From Chryseobacterium balustinum (GTDB taxonomy: Bacteria; Bacteroidota; Bacteroidia; Flavobacteriales; Weeksellaceae): 64,000 nucleotides of DNA. The position numbers and the translations under genes were made by a program. The DNA lies in assembly GCF_900168205.1 (NCBI RefSeq), contig NZ_FUZE01000017.1, positions 1 through 64,000 of the forward strand, in the 5' to 3' direction. The notes beneath the pieces are model-generated. The model had not been told where the DNA came from and made no database searches. It was given only the letters and a program-made list of their open reading frames with translations. Positions 16,785-24,867 of this stretch are shown here, piece after piece (the first letter of the stretch is position 1; the number at the start of each line of letters is the position of its first letter).

Positions 16785-17930
16785 ATGCAAAGATTCTCTA
16801 TTCAGAAATCATCTATGCTTGGCGTGGCTTTATTGGTCTTGGTCGGGTGTAAAAAAGATAATCATGGGCAGGCTTATCAGCAACAGGCCCCGCAACTTCC
16901 GGTAGAAACCGTAAAACAGGGAAATGCTTCCGTTGAAAATGAATATGCTGCTTCTGTAGAAGGTGTTTCCAATGTGGAAATCAGACCCCAGGTTACAGGA
17001 TATTTAAGTAAAATTTTTGTAGATGAAGGCGATTATGTAAGAGCGGGACAACCTTTATTCAAAATTGAAGACCAGATTTTCCGTGAGCAGTTGAAGTCGG
17101 CTCAGGCAATTTTGATCTCAGCTCAGGCAGGTCTTGCCAATTCTAAGATCGATTTGGAAAGAAAAAAAGAATTGTTGAAAAACAAAATGGTCTCAGACAT
17201 TCAGGTAAGAGAAGCTGAAGCTAATTACAACGCAGCGAGAGGTTCAGTAAGTCAGGCAACTGCAACCATTGAATCAGCAAAAATTAATCTTAATTTCTCA
17301 ACCATCAAAGCTCCGGTTAGCGGATATATAGGGAGATTCAATTACCGTTTGGGAAGTCTTTTGACGCCATCTAATCAGGCAGCGATTACTTTGTTGTCAG
17401 ATATTCATCAAGTCTACACTTATTTCAGTTTAAGCGAAAATGATTTTAATAATTTCCAGAAACAAAATCAGGGAGGCAATATTGATGAGGTTTTAAAGAA
17501 CACGCCAACAGTTTCTCTATTACTTTCAGGCGGAGAAAAATTTTCTGAAGTCGGAAAAATAGATGCCGTTGAAGGTCAGTTTAATAAAACAACCGGAGCG
17601 ATTACTTTAAGAGCAAAATTCAATAATCCAAACAATGTTTTGAGAAGTGGAAATACCGGAAAAATTTTGATGAAGCAGGATTATTCAAACGTTGTTTTGT
17701 TACCGATCGCTTCCACACGTGCAATTCAGGATAAGACTTTTGTATTCACTATCAAAGATGGAAAAGCAGTGATGCTTCCTCTCGAGATCAGTGGAAAAGC
17801 GGGTGATAATTTCATCGTTTCTAAAGGTCTGAAAGCAGGCGACCAATACATCGTGACAGGTTTCGACAGATTACAGCCCGGAACACCTGTCGTAGCTCAA
17901 AAGCAAAATTCTCAAAAGCAAAAATCGTAA
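16785..17930 (+). CDS. RND efflux periplasmic adaptor subunit (lipoprotein)
   Basis: About 381 residues from ATG 16785; the in-frame TTG at 16773 is less likely because the signal peptide starts cleanly at the ATG. Lipobox LVGC near residue 21. HlyD/AcrA architecture: barrel-sandwich segments (GVSNVEIRPQVTGYLSKIF, APVSGYIGRFNYRLGSLL), an alpha-helical hairpin of about 60 residues between them and a C-terminal beta-barrel. It joins the inner-membrane pump encoded 10 bp downstream to the outer-membrane channel. Confidence 0.95.
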   Translation: MQRFSIQKSSMLGVALLVLVGCKKDNHGQAYQQQAPQLPVETVKQGNASVENEYAASVEGVSNVEIRPQVTGYLSKIFVDEGDYVRAGQPLFKIEDQIFREQLKSAQAILISAQAGLANSKIDLERKKELLKNKMVSDIQVREAEANYNAARGSVSQATATIESAKINLNFSTIKAPVSGYIGRFNYRLGSLLTPSNQAAITLLSDIHQVYTYFSLSENDFNNFQKQNQGGNIDEVLKNTPTVSLLLSGGEKFSEVGKIDAVEGQFNKTTGAITLRAKFNNPNNVLRSGNTGKILMKQDYSNVVLLPIASTRAIQDKTFVFTIKDGKAVMLPLEISGKAGDNFIVSKGLKAGDQYIVTGFDRLQPGTPVVAQKQNSQKQKS

Positions 17931-17940
17931 GACAAAAATT

Positions 17941-20900
17941 ATGTTAAAGACAATTATAAAAAGACCCGTACTGGCGACGGTTATCTCCGTATTGCTTGTG
18001 ATTTTGGGGATTGTCGGTATGACGAGTCTGCCGATCACAAAATTTCCGGACATCGCACCACCAACGGTAATGGTAACTGCAGCGTATCCCGGAGCCAATG
18101 CCGAAACCATCGCAAGGTCAGTTGCGCCACCTTTGGAAAACGCCATCAATGGGGTAGAAAATATGGATTACATTACTTCTACAGCGAGTAATGATGGTTC
18201 ATTATCGATTACTGTAATTTTTAAATTGGGAACCGACCCAGACCAAGCGGCGATTAACGTTCAGAACAGAGTTGCACAGGTTACTAATCAGCTTCCTTCT
18301 GAGGTTGTTCAGGCTGGAATCACGACAGTTAAAAGACAGAACAGCATGATTGCAATGGTTTCATTGACCAGTAAAAATGGTACAATGGACGACCTTTTCC
18401 TTGAAAATTATGCTAAAATCAACATAGTTCCGGAACTTAAAAGAGTAAAAGGAGTTGGTGACGCAATGGTTTATGGAAACAAAGATTACTCGATGAGGGT
18501 TTGGCTTGACCCGAATAAACTGACTTCATATAATCTAACCCCGGCTGAAGTTTCAAGAGCGATTCAGTCGCAGAACTTGGAAGCTGCGCCGGGAAGATTC
18601 GGGGAGAGAACTAAAGAAGTGATGGAATATGTTCTTCGTTATAAAGGAAAATTTACCGAGCCTCAACAATACGAAAACATTACGATTAAAGCTTTGAGCG
18701 ACGGTTCTGTTTTAAAATTAAAAGACGTTGCGAAAGTAGAATTTGGTGCATATAGCTATAATGTCGCTTCGAAATATAATAAGAAACCATCTGTAACGAT
18801 GGCGATTTTCCAGATGGCGGGTTCTAATGCGAATGAAGTTCAGATTGCACTTCAGGAAAGAATGAAAGAACTTGAAAAATCCTTCCCAGACGGAATGGCT
18901 TACGAAATTCCGTATGCAACAAAAGATGCGCTTGACCAATCTATTGACCAGGTAATTCACACGTTGATTGAAGCGTTTATCCTTGTGTTCATAGTGGTTT
19001 ATATCTTCTTACAAGATTTCCGTTCGACTTTGATTCCTGCGATTGCGGTTCCGGTTTCTATTGTGGGAACATTTTTCTTTATGAATATTTTCGGATTTTC
19101 GATTAATATCTTAACGCTTTTCGCTTTGGTATTGGCAATCGGAATTGTGGTGGATGATGCAATTGTCGTTGTGGAAGCTGTTCACGCCAAGATGGAACAC
19201 AAGAAACTCAACGCAAGAGCAGCAACAATGTCTGCGATGAGCGAAATCACGGGAGCGATTGTTTCGATTACTTTGATTATGTCTGCGGTTTTCGTTCCTG
19301 TGGCGTTCATGAGCGGTTCTACAGGGTTATTTTATCAGCAGTTTGCTTTGACTTTAGCGATTGCGATTGTAATTTCTGCGATTAATGCATTGACATTGAG
19401 TCCGGCTTTGTGTGCTTTGTTTTTAAAACAGCATCACGCAGATTCTCATGAAAAAATGAATTTCAAAGAGCGTTTCTTCGCTGGATTTAATGCAAGTTTC
19501 AACAAATTGACTTTCCGATACGGAAAAGCAGTTTTATTCTTATTAAAAAGAAAATGGATTGCAGGAATCATTGTTTTGGTTTTCGGGGGATTGTTTGTTT
19601 GGATGTCGATGACTACTCCAAAAGGATTTATTCCTGATGAAGACCAGAGTTTCATTATCGTTACAGCAAATTTGGCTCCAGGCGCTTCAAAAGACAGAAC
19701 TTCAAAAGTGGTTTCTGATACCGAAGATATTTTAATGAAAAATCCTGCCGTTGACAAAGTGATTTCTGTGGACGGACTGAATCTTTTCAGTGGTTCGATG
19801 TCGTCTTCAGCAGCTTCTATTTTTGTTAAATTAAAAAAAGCTGAAGAGAGAGGAAAGGTCAATAATATCAACGAGATTATCGGGCAGGTTCAGGGAACAC
19901 TTTCTCAAGATAAAAGAGCCAATTTCTTGGTAATTAATACGCCAACCGTTGACGGATTTGGTAACACCAGCGGAATGGAACTCGTTCTTCAGGATAGAAC
20001 TAACGGTGAACTTCAAAACCTTGGAAATATCTCTTACGGAATGATGGGAGCGCTGATGCAAAGACCGGAAGTTGCTTTAGCTTACACAACTTTCGATGTT
20101 TCTTATCCTCAGTTTGAAGTTGTGGTTGACGAAGTGAAAGCCGCACAATTAGGCGTTAATGTTTCTGATGTTTTGAGTGTGATGCAAGGTTATTACGGAA
20201 GTATTCAGTCTTCGGATTTTAACAGATTCGGGAAATATTACAGAGTTTTGGTACAATCTACTCCGGAAACGAGACAAGACAAAGCATCATTAAACGGAAT
20301 TTTCGTTAAAAACAGTTCCGGCGAAATGGTTCCTGTGAATACTTTGGTGACTTTAAAACAAGTTACAGGAGCGGAAGTGGTTGACCGTTTCAACTTATTT
20401 AATTCATCAAATCTTACGGTAATGGCAGCTCCGGGATATTCTTCAGGTCAGGCAATGGCAGCAATTGAAGAAGTCGGAAAACAGGTTCTTCCTCCGGGTT
20501 ACACCTACGATTACAAAGGTATGAGCCGTGAAGAAGCCAATTCTAGCTCGCAATCGGTAATGATTTTCGGGTTGTGTATCGTATTCGTATTCTTCCTTTT
20601 ATCGGCACAGTATGAAAGCTATATCCTTCCTTTTGCTGTATTGATTGCCATTCCGGTTGGTTTATCAGGCGTGTTTGTGGGAATTACTTTTGCAGAATTA
20701 TCCAATAATATTTATGTTCAAATCGCAATGGTAATGTTGATTGGACTATTAGCCAAAAACGGGATTCTTATCGTAGAATTTGCCATCCAGAGACGTAGAG
20801 CTGGTAAAAGTTTAATTGCTTCAGCTGTGGAAGGCGCAAAAGCCCGTTTCCGCCCGATCCTGATGACTTCTTTGGCATTTATTGCAGGTTTAATTCCTTT

Positions 20901-21081
20901 GATTTTCGTAGTAGGTCCGTCAGCAATGGGGAATCTTTCCATCGGATATGCAGCGATTTCGGGGATGTTATTCGGAACCATTTTAGGGGTTTTCGTAGTT
21001 CCGGTTTTGTTTGTGGTTTTCCAGGCTCTACATGAGAAAATCAATGGAAAAGTAATCACAGACGCCGATTGGGAATATTAA
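17941..21081 (+). CDS. RND multidrug efflux permease (AcrB/HAE-1 type)
   Basis: 1046 residues, full length, twelve membrane helices in two halves with two large periplasmic loops. The proton-relay aspartates are present in IGIVVDDAIVVVEAVH and the second half has GLLAKNGILIVEFA. Other HAE-1 landmarks are PDIAPPTVMVTAAYPGA and IPVGLSGVF. It exports drugs or other hydrophobic molecules using the proton gradient. Middle gene of a three-gene operon with very short gaps. Substrate range cannot be read from the sequence. Confidence 0.97.
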   Translation: MLKTIIKRPVLATVISVLLVILGIVGMTSLPITKFPDIAPPTVMVTAAYPGANAETIARSVAPPLENAINGVENMDYITSTASNDGSLSITVIFKLGTDPDQAAINVQNRVAQVTNQLPSEVVQAGITTVKRQNSMIAMVSLTSKNGTMDDLFLENYAKINIVPELKRVKGVGDAMVYGNKDYSMRVWLDPNKLTSYNLTPAEVSRAIQSQNLEAAPGRFGERTKEVMEYVLRYKGKFTEPQQYENITIKALSDGSVLKLKDVAKVEFGAYSYNVASKYNKKPSVTMAIFQMAGSNANEVQIALQERMKELEKSFPDGMAYEIPYATKDALDQSIDQVIHTLIEAFILVFIVVYIFLQDFRSTLIPAIAVPVSIVGTFFFMNIFGFSINILTLFALVLAIGIVVDDAIVVVEAVHAKMEHKKLNARAATMSAMSEITGAIVSITLIMSAVFVPVAFMSGSTGLFYQQFALTLAIAIVISAINALTLSPALCALFLKQHHADSHEKMNFKERFFAGFNASFNKLTFRYGKAVLFLLKRKWIAGIIVLVFGGLFVWMSMTTPKGFIPDEDQSFIIVTANLAPGASKDRTSKVVSDTEDILMKNPAVDKVISVDGLNLFSGSMSSSAASIFVKLKKAEERGKVNNINEIIGQVQGTLSQDKRANFLVINTPTVDGFGNTSGMELVLQDRTNGELQNLGNISYGMMGALMQRPEVALAYTTFDVSYPQFEVVVDEVKAAQLGVNVSDVLSVMQGYYGSIQSSDFNRFGKYYRVLVQSTPETRQDKASLNGIFVKNSSGEMVPVNTLVTLKQVTGAEVVDRFNLFNSSNLTVMAAPGYSSGQAMAAIEEVGKQVLPPGYTYDYKGMSREEANSSSQSVMIFGLCIVFVFFLLSAQYESYILPFAVLIAIPVGLSGVFVGITFAELSNNIYVQIAMVMLIGLLAKNGILIVEFAIQRRRAGKSLIASAVEGAKARFRPILMTSLAFIAGLIPLIFVVGPSAMGNLSIGYAAISGMLFGTILGVFVVPVLFVVFQALHEKINGKVITDADWEY

Positions 21082-21100
21082 TTCAAATGATTTTTTTAAA

Positions 21101-22519
21101 ATGAATTCAATTAAAAATATAGCATATATCGCATTAATCTCGGGAACAGCAATCGCCTGTAAAGTTCAGAAATATGAACAACCCGAAATCCAAATGCCTG
21201 AAGCTTTCAGAAATGATAGGATCGCAACCGATAACAACGAAAATATTGCTAAAATCAGTTATAAAGATTTCTTCAAAGACCCAGTTTTGGTGAGCTTAAT
21301 TGATAAAGCAATGACTCAGAATAATGATTTGCAGGTTGCTTTGAAACAAATCGAATTTGCATCTTTAGCTTACAGCCAAAGTAAATGGGCAAATGTTCCA
21401 ACCGTGAGCGCAACGATTGCCAACGCTAGCGTGAACCGACCTTCTGACAACAGTATGAACGGAATGATGGCGGGACAATTTATGGGAAGCCGTTATATGC
21501 AGGATTACACGACTTCCATCAATATTTCCTGGGAAGCGGATATTTGGGGTAAAATAAAAGGTAGAAAAGAGCAGGCTTTATCAGATTATCTCAAAACTCA
21601 GGAAGCTGCAAAAGCGGTAAAAACACAATTGGTAGCGACGGTTGTTCAGGGATATTATAATTTGCTAATGCTCGATATGCAGCTTGAAATTACAAAATCA
21701 AACCTGATTTATTCTGACAATACTCTGAAGTTTTTAGAGAAACAACAGGAAGTTGGTTTGACAACAGCTTTGGCGGTTCAGCAACAGGAAATCGTGAAAG
21801 ACCAGATCTTAAAATCAATTCCAGCCATTGAAAGTTCGATTGCAACTCAGGAAAATGCGTTGAGCATTCTTATAGGTTCAATGCCCGATAAAATCGAGAG
21901 AAGCGCAAGTCTGAATAATGTGCAGCCTCCTGATAATATCGCAACAGGAATTCCGTCTGAATTGCTGAGTTACAGACCCGATATCAAAAGTGCAGAATAT
22001 GATGTGAGAAAAAGTGTTTCCGCAATCAATGTTGCAAAAGCGAATATGTATCCGTCTTTCAACATCACGGCTCAAGGTGGTTTGAATGCTTTTAAAGCAA
22101 GTAACTGGTTTAATATTCCGGGTTCACTTTTCGGTTCTGTATTGGGAACTTTAGCACAACCTGTTTTAAATGGAAAACAATTGAAAACCCAGTTCGAACA
22201 ATCGAAAATCGTTTCTGAGCAGGCTGAAATTAATTTTAAACAATCGGTTTTAAAAGCGGTTGGCGAAGTTTCTGATGCATTGGTTCAAATTCAAAAACTG
22301 GAAGAACAACAGAAAATTGCGGAGGGCTTGGTGAGAAAATCCACTGAGGCAGTTCATAAAGCGGATGTTTTATTTAAATATAATTCAGCGACTTATATTG
22401 AAGTGATTTTGGCTCAGACCAACAAATTACAGGCAGAGCTCGATTTAGCTTCGTTAAAAGCTCAGCGATTGAATGCGATCACAATGCTCTATCGCTCTGT
22501 TGGTGGTGGATGGCAATAA
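21101..22519 (+). CDS. RND efflux outer-membrane factor (TolC/OprM-like)
   Basis: 472 residues with a lipoprotein signal (SGTAIAC, Cys 20), as in OprM. Two outer-membrane efflux repeats are seen, each with long coiled-coil helices; NISWEADIWGKIKGRKEQ and SYRPDIKSAEYDV are family landmarks. It ends the efflux operon and is followed by a terminator. Confidence 0.95.
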   Translation: MNSIKNIAYIALISGTAIACKVQKYEQPEIQMPEAFRNDRIATDNNENIAKISYKDFFKDPVLVSLIDKAMTQNNDLQVALKQIEFASLAYSQSKWANVPTVSATIANASVNRPSDNSMNGMMAGQFMGSRYMQDYTTSINISWEADIWGKIKGRKEQALSDYLKTQEAAKAVKTQLVATVVQGYYNLLMLDMQLEITKSNLIYSDNTLKFLEKQQEVGLTTALAVQQQEIVKDQILKSIPAIESSIATQENALSILIGSMPDKIERSASLNNVQPPDNIATGIPSELLSYRPDIKSAEYDVRKSVSAINVAKANMYPSFNITAQGGLNAFKASNWFNIPGSLFGSVLGTLAQPVLNGKQLKTQFEQSKIVSEQAEINFKQSVLKAVGEVSDALVQIQKLEEQQKIAEGLVRKSTEAVHKADVLFKYNSATYIEVILAQTNKLQAELDLASLKAQRLNAITMLYRSVGGGWQ

Positions 22520-22528
22520 AGTAAAACG

Positions 22529-22560
22529 AAACCTGCTTCGTCTATGGATGTAGCAGGTTT
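22529..22560 (+). terminator. Terminator of the RND efflux operon
   Basis: Stem AAACCTGCT / AGCAGGTTT with a 14-nt loop and a T run, 10 bp past the stop codon. The ACCTGC core recurs in three other terminators of the window. Confidence 0.85.
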
Positions 22561-22576
22561 TTAAACCCAAAAAATT

Positions 22577-23131
22577 ATGGAGAATACAAACATCAACAGC
22601 GGAATTATTTTGATTCCCGATTTCAGTGGATTTACTGAATTTGTGTTCAATACAAAACTTTATACCGGCGAATATATTGTAAAACAACTACTTTCTATTT
22701 TGATTGATGTAAACAATCAGTATTTTGATATTTCAGAAATTGAGGGCGATGCGATTTTATTTTATCGCTACGACAACCAACCTTCGTACAAAAAGATTTC
22801 CGGAATGTTGAGAAATATGAGAAATGCTTTCAATATGAAAATTCAGGAATTAAGCGAAATGTTGAATACCACCATCGAATTGTCATTAAAATTCATTGTT
22901 CACTACGGGAAATTTTCACAATACAACATTGGAAGCTTCAGGAAATTATATGGTAAACCTATCGTAGAAGCGCATCAAATGCTTAAAAATGGTTTTGCCG
23001 AACAACCTTCTTATGCTTTGTACAGTCATTCTTTTCTGGAAAATTCTCAGAATGCAGAATATGTTCTGAATGAAGAAACCATGCATGTATCAGATGTTGG
23101 AGCAATTCAATATTTTGGAAATATAGACTAG
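22577..23131 (+). CDS. DUF2652 domain protein
   Basis: 184 residues matching the DUF2652 pattern: IILIPDFSGFTEFV at the start, SEIEGDAILFYRY in the middle and KFIVHYGKFSQYNIG. The layout resembles nucleotide-cyclase folds (the SGFT and EGDA positions fall where metal-binding Asp residues occur), but no activity is established. Soluble. It starts 16 bp after the efflux terminator, so it has its own promoter or depends on read-through. Confidence 0.85.
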   Translation: MENTNINSGIILIPDFSGFTEFVFNTKLYTGEYIVKQLLSILIDVNNQYFDISEIEGDAILFYRYDNQPSYKKISGMLRNMRNAFNMKIQELSEMLNTTIELSLKFIVHYGKFSQYNIGSFRKLYGKPIVEAHQMLKNGFAEQPSYALYSHSFLENSQNAEYVLNEETMHVSDVGAIQYFGNID

Positions 23132-23143
23132 TGAAGATTTGGC

Positions 23144-23197
23144 TTATTAGAATTTCTGTCTGGCTTTAGCTCTAAAATTGGACAGAAATTCTAATAA
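23144..23197. terminator. Long hairpin between converging genes
   Basis: Perfect 17-bp arms TTATTAGAATTTCTGTC and GACAGAAATTCTAATAA with a 20-nt loop. It can serve as a two-way terminator for the DUF2652 gene and the minus-strand WYL-like gene, and marks the left edge of the AT-rich insert. Confidence 0.6.
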
Positions 23198-23212
23198 ACT
23201 CAATAAACTTAT

Positions 23213-24412
23213 TTATTCAAATAAATCTATTCCCTTTTCAATTATTTGATAACTCAGTATTCTAGCGATATTAAAATGTCTTACATTTCCATTGCGAAGG
23301 AAGCAATATGCTTCAACTATAGAGTCTGTAATTGTATCATTTTCTAAGCTTTGAACATTCATGGTACTAATTACTTTAATGCACCTATGTGTTAATTTAT
23401 TTTGTTTATCAATATAACTGATTGCATAATATTGATTTTTCATAAAATCTTTAGAGGTAATAATCTGATATTTATTTTCAATTATTCTCGGAAGTTTGTT
23501 TGTAAAAACTTTATCTTTTTCATGAATTAAATTTTTATCATCTTTAAAATTGCTTATTTTAGAAATTGATCTCTTCTGAAATAAATAATCAAAATATTCG
23601 AAAGTATAATAATAGTGATTATACGTTAAATTATTTATTTTAATCAAAGACCTTTTTATAACAATAGTGCTTTCATCTTTTGAAATATTTTTAATTTTCA
23701 CTTCTTTTTCTAAAGTATATAAATAAAAATTATCATTTTCTTCTTTGAAGACATTTATCAAATTAACTAGTTTTTCTTGATTTTTAACTAAACCTAATAG
23801 ACTGATTGAAAATAAATCCTCTGAAAAAGAGGTTGTTTGGGGATTGTACCATTTACATTTAAACAAATATTTAGAAAATTCTTTTTCAGGCTTACCATCA
23901 AAGGATGAAAATTTTTTTTCATCTTTATTTTTTACAATTTCAATAATTGTCATCACAGGAGGTAAAAAGTCAAGATGATTATTTTCCTTACTTGTACGAT
24001 GACCATCAGAGCTATCAATAAAAACTTTTTTCTTAGTAAGTTCAAAATCTACATTCTTAAAGCAAACTAATTTACCTATATATTTACTTAAATGCTCAAT
24101 ATCATATATTTCAAGATTCATAAATTCTTCAACATTTAAATGTGTAGAAATTGGAGTTAGTTTTTTTAATTGTCCAACTTTAATCCATTTATCATGATAT
24201 TTTCCATCTTTATGTGAATAGTAAAAGCATCTAACTTGTTTTTCTGGAATTTTACCAGTTACAGAATCATGTTGTGTTTTGTTTAAGATTTCTGCAATTA
24301 TCATTACAGGAGGAGTCATATCTGCATTTGCAGATATTTTAAATGAATCATTGTTTACGAAATAGGGGTGATTTTTAAGAGATACACAATCACCAATAGA
24401 AAAATCTTCCAT
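23213..24412 (-). CDS. WYL-like protein with two repeated N-terminal domains
   Basis: 399 residues, no signal peptide, no membrane helix. Residues about 4-85 and 110-210 are two copies of a small beta-rich domain sharing GDCVSLKN / GKLVCFKN, PPVMIIAEI / PPVMTIIEI, a Cys in RCFYY / KCKWY and a final W-L pattern, resembling DUF2158-like SH3 domains. The last 75 residues (YYAISYIDKQNKLTHRCIKV, VEAYCFLRNG, VRHFNIARI) follow the WYL ligand-binding pattern seen in phage-defence regulators. No winged helix was found. It is divergent from the reverse transcriptase and shares the intergenic region with it; both are richer in A+T than their flanks. Function unknown; a regulator or partner of the RT is an inference. 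Confidence 0.7.
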   Translation of the reverse strand: MEDFSIGDCVSLKNHPYFVNNDSFKISANADMTPPVMIIAEILNKTQHDSVTGKIPEKQVRCFYYSHKDGKYHDKWIKVGQLKKLTPISTHLNVEEFMNLEIYDIEHLSKYIGKLVCFKNVDFELTKKKVFIDSSDGHRTSKENNHLDFLPPVMTIIEIVKNKDEKKFSSFDGKPEKEFSKYLFKCKWYNPQTTSFSEDLFSISLLGLVKNQEKLVNLINVFKEENDNFYLYTLEKEVKIKNISKDESTIVIKRSLIKINNLTYNHYYYTFEYFDYLFQKRSISKISNFKDDKNLIHEKDKVFTNKLPRIIENKYQIITSKDFMKNQYYAISYIDKQNKLTHRCIKVISTMNVQSLENDTITDSIVEAYCFLRNGNVRHFNIARILSYQIIEKGIDLFE

Positions 24413-24440
24413 TGCTTAATTTAATTTCACGGTTAGAAGA

Positions 24441-24448
24441 CAAATATA
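24441..24448 (-). promoter_or_regulatory. -7 box for the WYL-like gene
   Basis: Minus-strand TATATTTG fits TAnnTTTG, 28 bp upstream of the start codon at 24412 and only 12 bp from the divergent box at 24461. Confidence 0.5.
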
Positions 24449-24460
24449 ATAATATTTATG

Positions 24461-24468
24461 TATTTTTG
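24461..24468 (+). promoter_or_regulatory. -7 box for the ncRNA/RT transcript
   Basis: TATTTTTG fits TAnnTTTG. Transcription would start a few bases on, within the first arm of the inverted repeat at 24469, leaving about 390 nt before the RT start codon. Confidence 0.55.
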
Positions 24469-24867
24469 AATGCTTGCAAAAAGGAGTGTGATTACATCTA
24501 GATAAAGATAATAGGTCTTTTAAAATTATGTATGCTTAAAAGATTCACTTATAGCAAATGGGTTATAAGGTTGAGAGATTGCAATACTTCTTCCCAATTT
24601 ATAAGGTTGAAGTGGCACAATAGGATAGTAGCTGTAAATTTAGTGATAATAAGTATAGGTCCCAAATACCTAACATATTTTATTAATTTATCTTTCATCT
24701 TCTTGATGGGGTTTAATATTATTTGTACAGTTCTTCACTATTAGCTGAATAAGCTCTAATGCTATTTCTATTAATTACGGAAATTTTAATGACTCAGTAA
24801 ATGGGTTCTTATCTGACGAAAGTGTATGTAATCATTAAACGATATTAACTTATTGCAAGCATTTTTT
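24469..24867 (+). ncRNA. Putative structured RNA upstream of the reverse transcriptase
   Basis: About 400 bp without a convincing gene. Its two ends are complementary in nested order: AATGCTTGCAA (24469-24479) with TTGCAAGCATT (24853-24863); TGATTACAT (24489-24497) with ATGTAATCA (24826-24834); AGATAA (24500-24505) with TTATCT (24809-24814); TTAAAATT (24520-24527) with AATTTTAA (24782-24789). The outermost arm ends four bases before the RT ATG. Inside are small hairpins (TAGGT/ACCTA at 24656-24672; AGCT/AGCT near 24743-24755) and a 12-bp direct repeat TTATAAGGTTGA at 24563 and 24599. Several defence RTs use an upstream RNA as template, so this is read as the cognate RNA. A 70-codon open frame at 24532-24744 lies inside and is doubtful. 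Confidence 0.65.

Noticed and set aside
24532..24744. 70-codon open frame inside the RNA upstream of the reverse transcriptase
   Set aside because: It runs through the direct repeats and hairpins, has no family resemblance and no visible start signal. I kept the region as RNA, but a coding role (for example after copying into cDNA) cannot be excluded.
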